A stretch of 64,000 nucleotides of DNA from Basidiobolus meristosporus CBS 931.73 (lineage: Eukaryota; Basidiobolomycota; Basidiobolomycetes; Basidiobolales; Basidiobolaceae), in contig MCFE01000470.1 in NCBI GenBank assembly GCA_002104905.1, forward strand, positions 1 through 64,000, written 5' to 3'. Below the pieces are notes generated by a model. That model did not search any database and was not told where the DNA came from. It was given only the letters and a program-made list of their open reading frames with translations. The stretch's first letter is position 1, and each line of letters begins with the position of its first letter. Shown in pieces: positions 1-11,568 of this stretch. Made by a program: the position numbers and the translations under genes.

Positions 1-591
1 ATTCATTGACTTGACATTGTGAAACCTACTTGAATCCAATCACAAAGGTCAGTAATTTTGTTATATTACACAAAGTCCTTGCAGATGTTTGAGCAAAGCA
101 ATACACAAATCTAAGAAAGAAGTCTTAGTGATTTTTACTTCATGACGGCACAGTATTTACAAAAAGCTAATAGGGTGCTGTTTTGGGTAGTTGCACTTGA
201 AGACATTGTATATCTTTCAAGAGCATCAACATGGTACTAGTGTGCAGTAGATTGTTGTGATAACTTTAGTTCCTGTATGCAGGTACAAATGCTCAGGTAA
301 GCCAATTCAAAGCGGAAGCATAGCATTTTGGAAACTCATTATTCAGACACATTTGAGCAAGTAGGGCTTCTACTTATGATGGAAATGTAGATATGAGATT
401 AGCCTTGCTCCATCATACCATATAAAGCATGTCCTGTAGTTTGAGGTTGTAAGATTACTCAAGTGCAAGTATATAGCTACTTGTAAGTAGGATCATTTCA
501 GACTATTCAGCCCTATGTGGGACCGGCTAACACAAAATGGCACAATCATACAGGTTGAGGTTGGCACCAATGAACCTAACAACTAGCAATG
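1..591. other. AT-rich sequence without a recognisable gene
   Basis: No reading frame, RNA gene or repeat shared with the rest of the window was recognised here. The stretch is AT-leaning and full of stops in all frames. It ends at the target duplication of the solo LTR at 592. Confidence 0.5.
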
Positions 592-959
592 TGTTACAAG
601 TCTTGATATAAGAATTGGACAGGAATAGGCAGTTTAGCTAGTATTGTGTTTATTAAAACTTGAACTGATCTTTGTTGGGGTTCCAGCACTCCTTATATAA
701 ATTTTGCCAAATCAATTGATAGCTAGTTGAATGTTCCAATGTAGGTTGTGGCCAATGACTTGTATGCATGGATCATGATCACCCAATTAGATCTCACTTA
801 CTATATCCATTTTGGTCTAATAAGAATATTCTGACTGATCTGGTAAATAATACCACTGATTTAATAGATAATACTGATATACTGATAAGATAGAGATAGA
901 ACTAATTGGTTTGACCAAGGACTGATCCATTTTTGACATTGAAGCATCAGATCATAACA
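592..959 (-). mobile_element. Solo LTR, gypsy family G1
   Basis: On the plus strand it starts TGTTACAAGTC and ends ATCATAACA. The same sequence forms the 5' LTR of the gypsy element at 9240-11568, which is read on the minus strand, so this copy is assigned minus. A TATA-like stretch reading toward the minus strand (TATATAAGGAG) supports the orientation. It is flanked by AATG at 588-591 and 960-963. With its own target duplication and no internal region, it is a solo LTR left by LTR-LTR recombination. Confidence 0.85.
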
Positions 960-1516
960 AATGCCAGTATAATATGTGCAAATAGATAATATTCTTATTG
1001 TAGGTAAAATAGGTATTTGGAGATGTTCCTTCAATTCATATGCAAATATATTGTTATTACACTATAAACCATATTGATTGTTATTACTTTGTTATCCTCA
1101 CTCCCAATTGGATGATATGTCAGTAGTTAACTGTTCCAAAATTGGCATGAAACTGTGAGCCCAAAGTGGGAAATTTGATGGCAAATCAGGTTGCTTGTGT
1201 ATCAGTCAATGAGCCAATTGAAGGCTACTAGCAGCAGAATACTCCTAGACCAATTTATCACTGACTTGCTGTCCAATTGGAATGATGGTATTCAAAATGG
1301 TAAGTATCAGTGCTGCTTATAGTGTGAGAGGCATTTATTTCTATATACATCAAAGAAACACATGCAAATACCAGATTTTACCTACCAAAATAGCAGTATC
1401 TGATTGCGCATGTGATGCACACATTGCAAGTTGGCGCCATCATTTGTTGCAACCTCACTGTGTCAGATGGTGCCACAGTGTGCAAGATTGTCCCATGTAG
1501 TACAAAACTGTCAAAA
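960..1516. other. Unassigned sequence between two solo LTRs
   Basis: A 72-codon open frame at 1282-1500 has no recognisable similarity and is probably chance. Nothing else is supported. Confidence 0.4.
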
Positions 1517-1884
1517 TGTTACAAGTCTTGGTATAAGAGTTGTAGAGGAATAGGGAGTTTAGCTAGTATTGTATTCACTAAGACTTGAACTGATTTTTAT
1601 TGAGATTCCAGCAGCTCCTTATATACATTTTGCTAGATCAATTGCTGACTAATTGTATTTCCTAATGTAGATTGTGGCTGATGACTCATTTGATTGCATC
1701 ATCATCACCCAATAAGATCCTACTTAATATATCTATTTCTGACTGCTAAGGATCTGCTGATTCATTGGCTGACTAATGCTACTGACTTCATCGATAATAC
1801 TGATATACTGATAACCTAAACATATACTAATTGATTTGACTAAAAACTGATCTAACTTAAACATTCAAGCGGCAGATCATAACA
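1517..1884 (-). mobile_element. Solo LTR, gypsy family G1
   Basis: Second copy of the 368-bp LTR, starting TGTTACAAGTC and ending ATCATAACA. It is flanked by a perfect 5-bp duplication, CAAAA at 1512-1516 and 1885-1889. It differs from the copy at 592 at scattered positions and resembles the LTR at 11199 more closely. Confidence 0.9.
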
Positions 1885-2710
1885 CAAAAGCAACCCCACC
1901 TATTGATAGCTTCAGTAATGTAACTAACAAATCTTAACAACCAAAGATTGTGCTGCATGCCCTTTCACGGTGCAATGGAACAAGTTTGTTACTTTCATCA
2001 AAATATAGTGATCATTGTGGTGCAATGTTTTAATTAGAATTACAAAAGAATATACCCTTTGGATTATGACAAGTGATAGTAATTCAGTTCAGCTTCATCA
2101 ACTCCTCCTACTTTTTTTCACAGATAATACAACTGAACATTTGGTGGTAAGTCACTTTCACACCTAAACTACAACCTTGTTGACTATCATCCTAGCTACT
2201 TGTAAGCTTGTAGTCAGTATTTTGCTTTCTGATTGATGAGTGCAGTGTTATAGCTTGGCTGCACTGAATTGCTCCAGAGGATGTCACAAAACCAGCATGA
2301 AGTACAATGTGCTGACCTGTCTTTTACTTTCTAAAAGCTCCTACAATGAAGTTGATTGGAGTGGACCTTTGCTGGCCTGGTTCAATATACATAACTTGCC
2401 AATGGATAACAATAATGACACAGGCAGGCATGACATGATGTGTTGCTACAATTATATATATGACCTGGTCTGCTCCAATGGACCTGTATCTAATTGAGCA
2501 GTTTGGCATGTTCTGATAGTTTTGCTCTGAATTATGTGCATTGAATTGAAATGTGTCAACTTGGTGCATTGGACTCAGGCCCAGGATGTTGGCATAGATT
2601 TAACTGATGTGCACCAGTATGCTGACCTGTAGGGCTTGATGAGGAAATCAATAAGGCATGCTGGTGCAATCTTGAGGTACGGAGTACTGAAAGTTCCAAT
2701 AAGCTTCAAA
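1885..2710. other. Unassigned sequence upstream of copia A
   Basis: Only chance-sized open frames (70-85 codons on either strand around 2240-2569) are present. No family similarity or repeat partner was seen. Confidence 0.4.
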
Positions 2711-2715
2711 GAAAC

Positions 2716-3084
2716 TGTTGCAATTCAAGAAGTGATTTAGTTATAAGGAACTTATCAACAAATAGTGATGATAGCTGAGCTGTTGTTTATTAGTAAAGAA
2801 GCTCAGTATTTATACCTCTGTAGAAGCAATACAGCTGTAACACCAAGTAAGGAGGGTTTCCCAATATTTAGGAGCATTCTGTATCAGTTTCAAGGTTATT
2901 AGATAATACTTAGGATTTGTGCTAATTTGATCCTGACTATAGGGGAATTACCATAAGATCCTAGATCTGGTGAAAGTGGCAAAGTTAGAGCTGTAACTTA
3001 GTCATACAGTGACCAGGACTAGTCTAGAATTGCCAAGTAAATATTTAGCTGCAGAATGATACCAAATAGCTCAATATTTCAACA
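2716..3084 (-). repeat. 3' LTR of copia A
   Basis: Begins TGTTGCAATTC and ends ATATTTCAACA on the plus strand. It matches 7013-7381 over its length. The next bases inward read GAGGGGGAG on the minus strand, a good polypurine tract. Confidence 0.9.
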
Positions 3085-3093
3085 CTCCCCCTC
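3085..3093 (-). other. Polypurine tract of copia A
   Basis: Minus-strand GAGGGGGAG directly abuts the 3' LTR. This is the expected position of the primer for second-strand DNA synthesis. Confidence 0.8.
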
Positions 3094-3095
3094 AA

Positions 3096-5596
3096 CTAAA
3101 TAATTTCTTAAACCTAATTTGTCCCTGAGATTCTCAAATTGTGGCCTAGCTAGTGGTTTTGTCAATATATCTACCACCATTTTGTTAGTTGGGCAGTACA
3201 CCATCTCCACTAAGTTATTTTCTACATCTTCCCTCACAAAGTGATGTGGTATATCAATGTGCTTAGTTCTGGCATGATTAGTAGGATTTCTAGCTAATGA
3301 AATATAACTTTGATTATCATTGCAAATACATATTGGTTCATCCGAGCTAAGACCAAAGTCTTTGAATAACTTTTGTAGCCATGTAGCCTCCTTAGTTGCT
3401 TGACATGCAGCCATATATTCTGCTTCAGTTGTAGATAGGGCCATAGTTGGTTGTTTCTTGCAATTCCAAGTAATAGCTGCACCAGCATAAAGAAATACAT
3501 AGCCTGTAGTAGAGCATCTGTCAATCAGAACCCTACCCTAGTCTGAATCACCATCACCATCAAATATTTGCCTGTTAGCTGCTGCAGAGTATTCCAGTAC
3601 CATATTTATGGTAGCTTGTTGATATCTAAAAATCTGCTGAACTGCTGCAATTTGATCTGATCCATAATTCTGCATGCATTGACTACTATTTCTACTGTCA
3701 CTGTAATATCTGGACATGTAGGCACTATTAAGTACATTAGGCTTCCAAACATTGATTGATATGGAAAGTCTTGGTCCATATTTGATCCGTTATCATCTAT
3801 TACTGGCTGAAATTTGCTTAATTTCAGGTTATTGTCTTTAGGGGCAGCTGCAGGTTTGCGGTTTTCCATTCAGAAGCATCTAAAAAATGTCTCTCATATA
3901 CTAAAACCAATTCAGCACATTTTCTGCGTAGGTATGTCAGATTAGACCTCAATTGCAAGAAAATGGCTCAATTTTCCAAGATCTTTCATCTCAAACTTGC
4001 TGAAGAGATCTGATTTTGTCTGTTTAAGTGCCTCTTGGTCACTTGTGGCTATAATTAGGTCATTCACATAAAGAACTAGGATTATTACACCCTTTTGGAG
4101 CTGTTTCACATATATACTGTAATCTGCAGTGCTTCAAGAGAACCCAATTTCCTCTAGATATATGTCAATCTTGTAATACCATGATCTAGGTGCCTGCTTA
4201 AGCCCATACAACAATTTTCTAAGTTTGCACACCTTATGTGTGTCTTTTGGATCCGTAAAACCCTCCGGTTGCTCCATATATATAGTTTCTCGCAAATCCC
4301 ATTTAGAAAGGCTGTTTTGATGTCTATTTGGTGTAGATCTACACTGTCCACAGCTGCCAAGGCTAGAACTGTCCTAATGGAGTTAAACCTGCCAACCAGA
4401 GCAAATGTTTCCTTAAAGTCTAGTCCCTGGATTTGGGAATAGCCTTTAGCCACCAATCTAGCCTTGTACTTATCAATGGCACCATTGGAGGTTATCTTGA
4501 ATTTGTAGACCTATCTACATCCTATTGGCTTTCTCTCATTTGGTCAATGTACCAGTTCCTACATTTTTGCCTTGGTCAGTGATTGGTACTCCTCCTGCAT
4601 GGCTTGTTGCCACATAGTAGCATCTGGTTTTGGCATTGCCTGTTCCAGGTTCTGAGGTTTAGCACATAAGGCAAGGTAACCTTCTTCATGATCATTGAAT
4701 GTCGGCCACCAGGATCCAAGGGCATTTCTTATGCCAGTAGATCTCCTAACTGGGATAATCTATTCTAATCTGGAACTGGTAGAAGTGTCTTCTTTATCTG
4801 GCTGGATTTGGTATGTATCTTCTGCATTAGTGTTGATTGCATCATCAGGCAGCTGGCCAATGATTTCTGTGGCTTTCTGATCCAAATTCTCCTCAAATAC
4901 AATGTCCCTGCACTTGATCTGCTTCTGAAGATTGCCATCATACACTCTATCCCTTTAGTGTCATTACAATACCCAAGAAATATCCCTTTCCTACTCATTT
5001 GTTCCAACTTTGAGCGTTTTTTGTCAGGGATGTGATAAAAAACATCACTGCCAAAGATCTTGAGGTGCTGGAGATCTAGTTCCTTGCATGTATATGCTTC
5101 AGAGAGTGTAGAATCAAGTAGTGCTGTTGTTGGGCATCTGTTCTTGGGTATACTGCGGTAGCAACAGTTCAGCTCAAAACTTATAGTCCATTCCCTTATC
5201 ATGTAGCAAAGATCTTCCCATCTCTACTATTGTTCTATTTGCATGTTCTGCTACTTCATTTTGCTGTGGAGTATGAGGAACTGTGGTCTGCTGAGGTATA
5301 CCAATAGATGAGTAGTATCTTGCAAACTCCTTTGAACAGTGTTCTCCTCCATTGTCACTTTGTAGTACCTTCAATTTACACCCAGTTTGTGTTTCTACCA
5401 TATTCTTGAAGTGCTTACACGTCTCTAAAGCCTCATCCTTTGTTTTGAGGAAGTACACCCATGTATATCTTGTTTTGTCATCAACAAACGTCATAAATTA
5501 CCTCTTGGCTCCATATGGGCCATATATGTCTAAGTGTACAATAGCCAATATTTCAGTGGTACTTATGTCTTCTGAGCTCTTGAAACGTTGCCTAGC
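3096..5596 (-). pseudogene. Copia A Pol: integrase, reverse transcriptase, RNase H
   Basis: Broken polyprotein. Integrase core: MTFVDDKTRYTWVYF and LQSDNGGEHCSKEF with a PQQNEVAEHANRT stretch at 5174-5494, followed by the copia-type HLKIFG region near 5060. [18 protein letters not shown] and [10 protein letters not shown] near 4290-4450. The catalytic YVDD box near 4075 reads YVND, losing one of the two metal-binding aspartates. RNase H ends in STTEAEYMAACQATKEA, followed by HIDIPHHFVRE and DILTKPL (3079-3444). Stops and frame changes near 3600, 3870, 4150, 4500-4760 and 5174 separate the pieces. Without RT activity it could not move by itself. Confidence 0.9.
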
Positions 5597-6886
5597 TTAT
5601 TTGTCAAATGAACATCCCTTGCAAACATTCATTTTGATTGGAGTTGAGTATTTTACAACCAAAACAAGCTGATTTCTCACCAATTGGCTTATTTTCTGTT
5701 CCCCAATGTGACCTAGCCTTCTATACCACATCTCTGAGTTTGTTTCATCAGTTTCAGCAATGTTGACATACTCAAGTGCAATGAACTTGCATTGTAACTT
5801 GTATAAAATGTGATCTCTGATTTCCAGAGCTGATTTTTGTCCATTCATACTCAATATTGAGCAGCTCATCTTGGTAAAAGCAAATTTCAGTCCCTGAGCA
5901 GTTGCTTTACTGACTGAGAGTAGGTTCTTAGCTATTCCAGGTACATAGAGTACATCAGTGAGTCTTGCTGTTTTTGCCCCTGAGCTATTGCTCATGTTTA
6001 GTTGCATAGACCCACTTGCAGTAGCTTCCAGAGCAGAGGTATAACCCAAATAAACCTTTCTTACTGGAATAGTCTTGAAGTTGCTGAACCTCTCCTTTAT
6101 ACCACAAATATGCTGTGAGGCTCCAGAGTCAATATACCATTCATTAATTTGGTTACTCACACTCTCTTGTACGGTTACAAATAGCTGTTCATCAGTAGTT
6201 ATATGGTTTGCCTGCTCTAGTTTCTGTTTTTTGTCTGCTTGTTTCTTCTTGCATTCTCTTGCCCAGTGTCCTGGCTTTTTACAATAGTTGCAGCAACCAG
6301 GTTTTCTTTGATTTTGCTGCATTTCCTTCTTTTCTGTGTAACTCTCTGAACTGAATGAAGCATTATCTTCAATTTTCTCTGCTTGTTCATTACATCTGAG
6401 TTGTTCATGGAGGAGTCTTCCATTGACATAGTCTAAAGTCAAGTTGTCTTCTCTGCTTTCAAAATAAATAATGAGTGGCTCATACTTGTCTGGTAGGCTG
6501 CAAAGCATACAAAGTATATTTTCTTCATCATCTACACCAGCATTAGTACTGTAAAGTTCTTCTGCAAGTGTCTCCATTTTGGTAATGAGTTGTAGCATGT
6601 CATCATCTGGCCAATTCCTCATGCTGAAGAACTTTTGTTTTAAATAAAGCTTGCTTGATACTGACTTTGCTCTAAAGATCTTCTCTAAGGATTCCCAAGC
6701 TACTTTGGCAGTATATGAGGCATGGATTTGTCCAATGAAGGAATCTTGCACATTGTTACATATGGCATTAAAGGCCTTTTGCTCCTTCTCTTGACACTTC
6801 TCCACTTCTTCTGCTGTTTCTTCAGGCTCACCTTCTTTTCCTGTTACTATATTCCAAAGCTTCCTTTCCTCAGGGTGGATCTGCAT
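5597..6886 (-). pseudogene. Copia A Gag and protease
   Basis: An open frame of 429 codons. It has a UBN2/gag-like domain (residues about 1-150), a CCHC zinc knuckle (CNYCKKPGHWAREC), the aspartic protease signature WYIDSGASQHI, and then the GAG-pre-integrase segment WYRRLGHIGEQKISQL. The frame is still open, but it is separated from integrase by a stop at 5597. Gag would package RNA in cytoplasmic particles and the protease would cut the polyprotein. The surrounding element is defective. Confidence 0.85.
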
Positions 6887-6993
6887 CTTGATTCTCCAAA
6901 TTCTGTAGTTTTTTCAATCAAACCTCTCCTTTATAGGGAAAATGTTTTTGTTGTTCTGTTTGCTGGTAGAAGTCATCTTTAGAATAGATTAAG

Positions 6994-7012
6994 GCAATTG
7001 GGGCTCATAACC
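6994..7012 (-). other. Copia A primer-binding site, initiator tRNA-Met half type
   Basis: Just inside the 5' LTR the minus strand reads GGTTATGAGCCCC. This complements the anticodon stem-loop of initiator tRNA-Met (GGGCUCAUAACC) rather than a tRNA 3' end. The arrangement matches the half-tRNA priming known for Drosophila copia and yeast Ty5. Confidence 0.7.
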
Positions 7013-7381
7013 TGTTGCAATTTAGGAAGTGATTTGGATATAAGGAACTTTTCAAGAATCAGTGATGATAGTTGAACTGTTGTTTATTAGTAAAGAAGCT
7101 CAGTACTTATACCTTTGTAGAATTATTACAGCTGTAATACTAAGTAAGGAGGATTTCTCAATATTCAGGAGCATTCAGTAACAGTTTCAGGGTTAGTACA
7201 TTATAGTTGGTGTTAGTGTTAATTTGATCCTGACTATAAGGGAATAATCATAAGATCATAGATCCGGAGAAAGTGGCAAAGTTAGAGCTGTAAATTAGTC
7301 CCACAGTGACCAAGACTAGTCCAGAATTGTTAAGTAAATATTTAGCTGCAAAATGATACCAAATAGTCCAATATTTCAAAA
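7013..7381 (-). repeat. 5' LTR of copia A
   Basis: Partner of 2716-3084. The expected CAACA end has decayed to CAAAA at 7381, immediately before the target duplication GAAAC. A TATAAGTA-like box on the minus strand marks the likely old promoter. Confidence 0.9.
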
Positions 7382-7386
7382 GAAAC

Positions 7387-7895
7387 ATCAGGCTACCAGG
7401 AGAGAGCTGGTTAGGAACAAGCAGGCAAAAATGGATGCATCAGCGCAGTACACATCAGGGTGAGTACAATTTACAACTGAAGAGGCACTCAGGCAAAGTA
7501 GCAGTCAAGGGAAAGGTCAAGATAAACAAGGGTTCCTAAGCAAGGGACAGGAAAGAGTGAGAAATAACTCAGTTCTAGTGAACTTATGCTGTCAACCCAT
7601 ATCAAAATGAGGCCCAAAATAGCTAAGAAGAGCTACTAAATAGAAAATAGGTGTTTTCTCAGCAGTTTCAAACTCAGTCATCAAGTTAAACTTCAGTGAG
7701 GTTGATGAGCTTATAGAGAAAGGCAATTTGCCTACCAATGTCTCCATGTATTCCATGTAGTCAAAGTGGAGAAGCCACTAACAGACAAAGCAACAATGTC
7801 AGGGACTTGAATGATTAACTTAATGTCTACAGTGGAATTATGGAACATCAATAGGTACATCAAGAGGTTACTGTGGAATGTATGATTACCATACT
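7387..7895 (+). pseudogene. Relic of Tnp2-element partner ORF, C-terminal part
   Basis: Plus-strand fragments read EEALRQSSSQGKGQDKQ near 7480-7530 and EVDELIEKGNLPTNVSMYSM near 7695-7755. They match the repeat units (EALRQSSSERPGSDKGKGK) and the SSKVDECAEKGNLSTT region of the partner ORFs at 16255-16782 and 22448-22960. This copy lies in the opposite orientation to its neighbour at 8046-8896, so a rearrangement has occurred. Stops and indels prevent any product. Confidence 0.6.
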
Positions 7896-7897
7896 AC

Positions 7898-8043
7898 AGT
7901 GCCATGTAATTTTGTGACATGTTTCAAACCTCAGGTGCTAGATTCACAGTACCATATGTATTGAGTACCAGATACATATCTTTAGTCTTTCTGTTCTCTT
8001 ACACATTCAGGTCAACTCTGATCTTGAAAAAAGGTCAATGGCC
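7898..8043. repeat. Diverged fragment of the foldback element
   Basis: About 145 bp align with the right arm of the palindrome at 32937-33281. Shared blocks include TTTTGTGACATG, GCTAGATTCA, TATTGAGTACCAGAT and AAAAAGGTCAA, in the same order. It is an older, partial copy. Confidence 0.6.
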
Positions 8044-8045
8044 AG

Positions 8046-8896
8046 ATCAGCTTCTCTTACTGGTGGTAGGCTCACAAACTCATTCTGCTTGGCCTTGAGT
8101 TCCTGATGCTCCCATGGTATGCTCACCATAGGGTGTTTGCATGCTAGGCTTGTAACAGCCTCTTAAATATCAGACTACTCTTCATCATTATACTTGACCA
8201 CTTCACAGATTTTCAATGCCTTTTGATCTGTAGGCTTTGGTACAAAAACTTCATTTTCTCCCTCCCATGCATTGATATATGTGTCTGTGATCCTTATCTT
8301 TGGGCACTGTTGTGGTGCTTCAATGACAGTATGATGTTGCTCTGCTGTTACATTGGGAAATGACTCAACTTGTGGTTGTATCATTGAGCTACTGGAGTTC
8401 CTCTTGGCAACAAAGATACTACTTTTACTAACTGTGATATTGATTGCTTCACATCTTTCATCAGCTCATCCTGCTTTTGTACTATTTGCTCATTTCTCTA
8501 GGCCATTGCATCTATCCTATCAGCCACTGCACCTAATTGCCTCATTAATGCATGGTATAAGCTGACAACATACTTGCAAATTCAGGTGGTGGTGAAGTTA
8601 TTACAGCCACTTGCCGGTCTTCAACTAAAGGTACCGGTTTTGCTACACTCTCATCTGCCTCAGCATTATAGTCAGTTTGCAGCACTGCAGATATTCCCAA
8701 TTGCCTACTTGACAGGGAGCCTGAGCAGTATGCATTATTCCCTTTGGTGGGCACACTGTCCACATGGCCTGTTTTGTTGTAGCCCCACTTGTTGCACTGA
8801 ATGTCAAGGCAAGCTTTTGTCCAACCTCTCTTCTGCTGCAGTCAGTGGTGGGGCTTAGTTGGAGCTAAACAACTTTGCTTTATTTTTTAGCAGCAT
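8046..8896 (-). pseudogene. Partner ORF of Tnp2-like transposon, N-terminal copy I
   Basis: Minus-strand coding relic beginning at an ATG at 8896 (MLLKNKAKL, versus MPPKNKAKL in the copy starting at 18898). It contains VDSVPTKGNNA, then SLSSRQLGIS, a stretch ending in FPNVTAEQHHTVIEAPQQCP, and PKPTDQKALKICE. The same order of blocks occurs in the copy at 16130-18898. It is broken by a stop soon after the start and by later frameshifts. Its function is unknown. In the better copies it is divergently arranged with the Tnp2 transposase, so an accessory role in transposition is an inference. Confidence 0.65.
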
Positions 8897-9110
8897 ATAT
8901 ATAGAAGTGAGTTGAACTAAAGGGGAAGTAGTGTTACATATATATGTGTAAGAGGTGCCACAACCTTGCTTATAATACTTCCTTTGGTTTGTCATTATTG
9001 AGCCTTACATTCATGCAGGTGCAAATTGTCAAATGCAAGACTGATTTAAACTCACATGAGTATTGACAAAAAAGTGATATGATGTTGTTAAATTGTCAAG
9101 TACCAAGCTG
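8897..9110. promoter_or_regulatory. Divergent promoter region of Tnp2-like element, copy I
   Basis: About 215 bp between the minus-strand partner ORF and the plus-strand transposase start. The same block is conserved at 18899-19117, including ACATTCATGCAGGT and a CATATATATA stretch. The arrangement suggests a shared bidirectional promoter. No core promoter element was proven. Confidence 0.5.
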
Positions 9111-9239
9111 TCTGTCCCATGGATAAGACTGATTTCATTTGACACTCTAGGAGAAGCAAAGAATTACCATGTGGCTAGTGTAGCAAGCCTCTCAACCATG
9201 AAGCACAAAGACAGCATAAGAAGTAATACAAGGATTGTA
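9111..9239 (+). pseudogene. Tnp2-like transposase, N-terminal fragment
   Basis: Aligns with 19119-19240 of the longer transposase relic through a block containing CATGTGGCTA, GCAAGCCTCTCA, ACCATGAAGCACA and GACAGCATA. The match stops near 9239, where the gypsy element begins. Confidence 0.6.
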
Positions 9240-10276
9240 GGGATGTCTTCTGGCTTCACCCTAATTTGGTTGTATCCTGACATGAAGTCAATCTTGCTGA
9301 AAATAGTGGCTCCATTGAGTTGGTCCAAGAGCTCATCAATCCAAGGTATGGGGTACTTATTCTTCACAGTAACTGAGTTGAGGGCTCTGAAGTCAATGCA
9401 CATCCTAAGTGCTCCATCCTTCTTCTTCACAAAAAGTACTGGTGCTCCCCAAGGTGACTTGCTGGGTTGGATATATTGTTGCTCCTATAACTGATCTACT
9501 TGTCTCTTCATTTCCTCCAGTTCCAATGGACTCATTCTGTAAGGTGTCTTGCTCACTGGAGGGCTATCTCCTGCTTCAATGGCATGAACCACATCTCTGC
9601 CTGGTGGTAGGCTTACAAGCTCTTCTGGAAATATGTCTGAATACTCCTTCAAAAGAATCTGGACCTTCTGGGGTCCTGGAGTTGAGGAAAGCTCCTGTAA
9701 TACTGCCATGAGGAACATCTGGGTGCCTTTTCTTAGTGCTCTACAGAACTCTGTCTTGCTAAGCTAACTTGTCTCACACACATTGGAATTGACCAAGCTA
9801 AAATCCAGTCTGGCAGGTAATAGCTCATAGGTCTTGTTGTCTTTCTGGATCTGAGTAGCATGGGTTCTCCAGTTGATTGATGGGTTACAACAAAATAGCC
9901 AGGTTTTCCCAAGTATAAGGTCAAACTTGCAGTTCCCAAATATATAGGCATGTAGATCTTCTTCATAGTCATTGATCTTCATCTTTACTGGCTGAGTAAT
10001 ACGGCTGATTATGTAAGAATTCCCATCAGCTGTTGAGACTGAAGTTGATTTGGTGGGCTCCAAGTTGATTCCAGCATTCAGAGCAAATTGCTCTGACATA
10101 TACTCATGTGATGCTCTTGAGTAAATCATGATCTTGGCAGGAACTCCATTGATTACTCCATTCAAGTATAATAGCTTTCCTGAGTTTGAGATCATCTGGG
10201 ATAGGTATTCTTCTGTCATGTGGAAGGTGAGTTCTGAGTCTTCCTCAAGTTCATCCTCTATGTTACTATTCTCCAT
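9240..10276 (-). pseudogene. Gypsy G1 protease and partial reverse transcriptase
   Basis: The protease region (9764-10276) keeps ASHEYMSEQFALNAG and the later DLILGKTWL motif. The catalytic DSG triad has become YSR (IMIYSRASH), so the active aspartate is lost. RT (9240-9718) shows [32 protein letters not shown] and [19 protein letters not shown], then ends. A stop near 9487 interrupts the linker and another follows the protease at 9764. Confidence 0.85.
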
Positions 10277-11047
10277 GGCCTCAATACAGTTAAAGGTTCT
10301 TGATGGCTGGTGTCCATTTCTTTTCTGAGGGCAGTACTTTGCAATATGACCCCGCTGGTGGCAATTGAAGCAAAGTCCTTTCTTCTTACATTCTTCTGTG
10401 GTAGGATTCTTCTACATAGCGTCTATTTCCATTGGCACTGTTTCTGATTGTCTTCTTTCATAGAGATTGTAGCCCCTCTGATTAGTCATTGTGGGCTTCC
10501 CAACTCCAAACATAGCTGAGTCATAGTCAATGGCAATCGTGATGGCTTCCTCAATAGTCTGAGGTCTTCAATAATTCACTTCTTTACAAGTTCTTTCTTT
10601 CAGCCCATCAACAAAGTATTCAGCTAGATCCAGAGGGTCCATTCTTTCAGCTTGCCCAAGTAGATATTTATATTCATAGATGTACTCTTGGACCATTCCT
10701 TTTTGTCTGAGTGTCTTCAACTTTCTTTTTAGTAGTGTCTGTTGGTGTGGGGGCTCAAAGGCATCCTGAATCTCCAACATAAACTCATCCCAGGTAGAGA
10801 CTGTAGAGCATCCCATCATGGTGGCTGACCTGATATTGTTGTGGTACCACTGCAAAGCTGCATCTGCCAAGTAAGAGGCTGCGTAATGTAACTTGTTTTC
10901 TGGAGCAGTTCCTTTAGCTTTAAAAGCTTCTTCAATCTGAAAGAGCCAAGTTCCCAGGTTTTCATTGACTCTGCCATGGTACCAGTTGACCTTCACACTA
11001 AAGTTGCTCTTGACAGGGTTTTGCTGGCTTTGAGCCATGGTAGTCAT
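10277..11047 (-). pseudogene. Gypsy G1 Gag with CCHC knuckle
   Basis: The Gag domain at 10568-11047 has WLFQIEEAFKAKG, YLADAALQWYHNN, FEPPHQQTLLKRKLKTLRQ and YFVDGLKE, typical of the retrotrans_gag family. After one stop, the frame resumes to a zinc knuckle (CFNCHQRGHIAKYC) near 10340-10375. Gag would assemble particles around the element RNA; this copy is interrupted. Confidence 0.85.
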
Positions 11048-11188
11048 TCCTTGTTGCTGCTGGTTCAGGATCTGGAATTAGTGTTGCTGCTGGGCCAGGA
11101 TTTGTTGCATATCATTCTTCCATTCTTGATTTGCCAACATCTTGAGGGAGGCTTCTTCTTTCTTCAGGAGGGATGTTTCTGGTTATTG

Positions 11189-11198
11189 CTGCTACCAA
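11189..11198 (-). other. Primer-binding site of gypsy G1
   Basis: The minus strand directly after the LTR reads TTGGTAGCAGC. TGGTAGCAG complements the 3' end of many eukaryotic initiator tRNA-Met molecules (..CUGCUACCA). The intact gypsy at 53407 has the same site. Confidence 0.65.
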
Positions 11199-11568
11199 TG
11201 TTACAAGTCTTGTTGTAAGAGTTGTAGAGGAATAGGGAGTTTAGCTGGTATTGTATTCACTAAAGCTTGAACTGATCTTTATTGAGATTTCAGCCGCTCC
11301 TTATATACTTTTTTGCCAGATTAATTGCTGACTAATTATATTTCCTAATGTAGGCTGTGGCTGATGACTCATTTGATTGCATCATTATCACCCAATGTGT
11401 TCCTACTTAATATAACTATTTCTGTCTGATAAGTCTCTGCTGACTCATTTGCTGACTAATGCTACTGATTTCACAGATAATACTGATATACTGATAACCT
11501 AAACAAATAACTAATTGATTTGACTAAGAACTGATCCAACTTAAACATTCAAGCAGCAGATCATAAGA
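11199..11568 (-). repeat. 5' LTR of gypsy G1
   Basis: About 370 bp, starting TGTTACAAGTC on the plus strand. The far end has decayed from ATAACA to ATAAGA. It matches the solo LTRs at 592 and 1517. Confidence 0.85.

Larger units (their letters stand above)
2716..7381 (-). mobile_element. Ty1/copia retrotransposon A, complete but decayed
   Basis: A 4.67-kb element on the minus strand. The order is 5' LTR (7013-7381), primer-binding site, Gag-protease, integrase, reverse transcriptase, RNase H, polypurine tract and 3' LTR (2716-3084). The integrase-before-RT order defines copia. A perfect 5-bp target duplication GAAAC lies at 2711-2715 and 7382-7386. The two LTRs are clearly homologous but differ by many substitutions and small indels, and the pol region carries frameshifts and stops. 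This is an old, inactive insertion. Confidence 0.95.
9240..11568 (-). mobile_element. Ty3/gypsy retrotransposon, 3'-truncated (family G1)
   Basis: Minus-strand element with 5' LTR (11199-11568), primer-binding site, Gag with zinc knuckle, protease and the first third of reverse transcriptase. It breaks off inside RT near 9240, at a junction with Tnp2-like sequence. The integrase, RNase H and 3' LTR are missing. A few in-frame stops make it non-functional. Confidence 0.9.

Noticed and set aside
592-1884. The two G1 LTRs as the ends of one short element
   Set aside because: Each copy has its own target duplication (AATG and CAAAA), and the 557 bp between them has no primer site or coding content.
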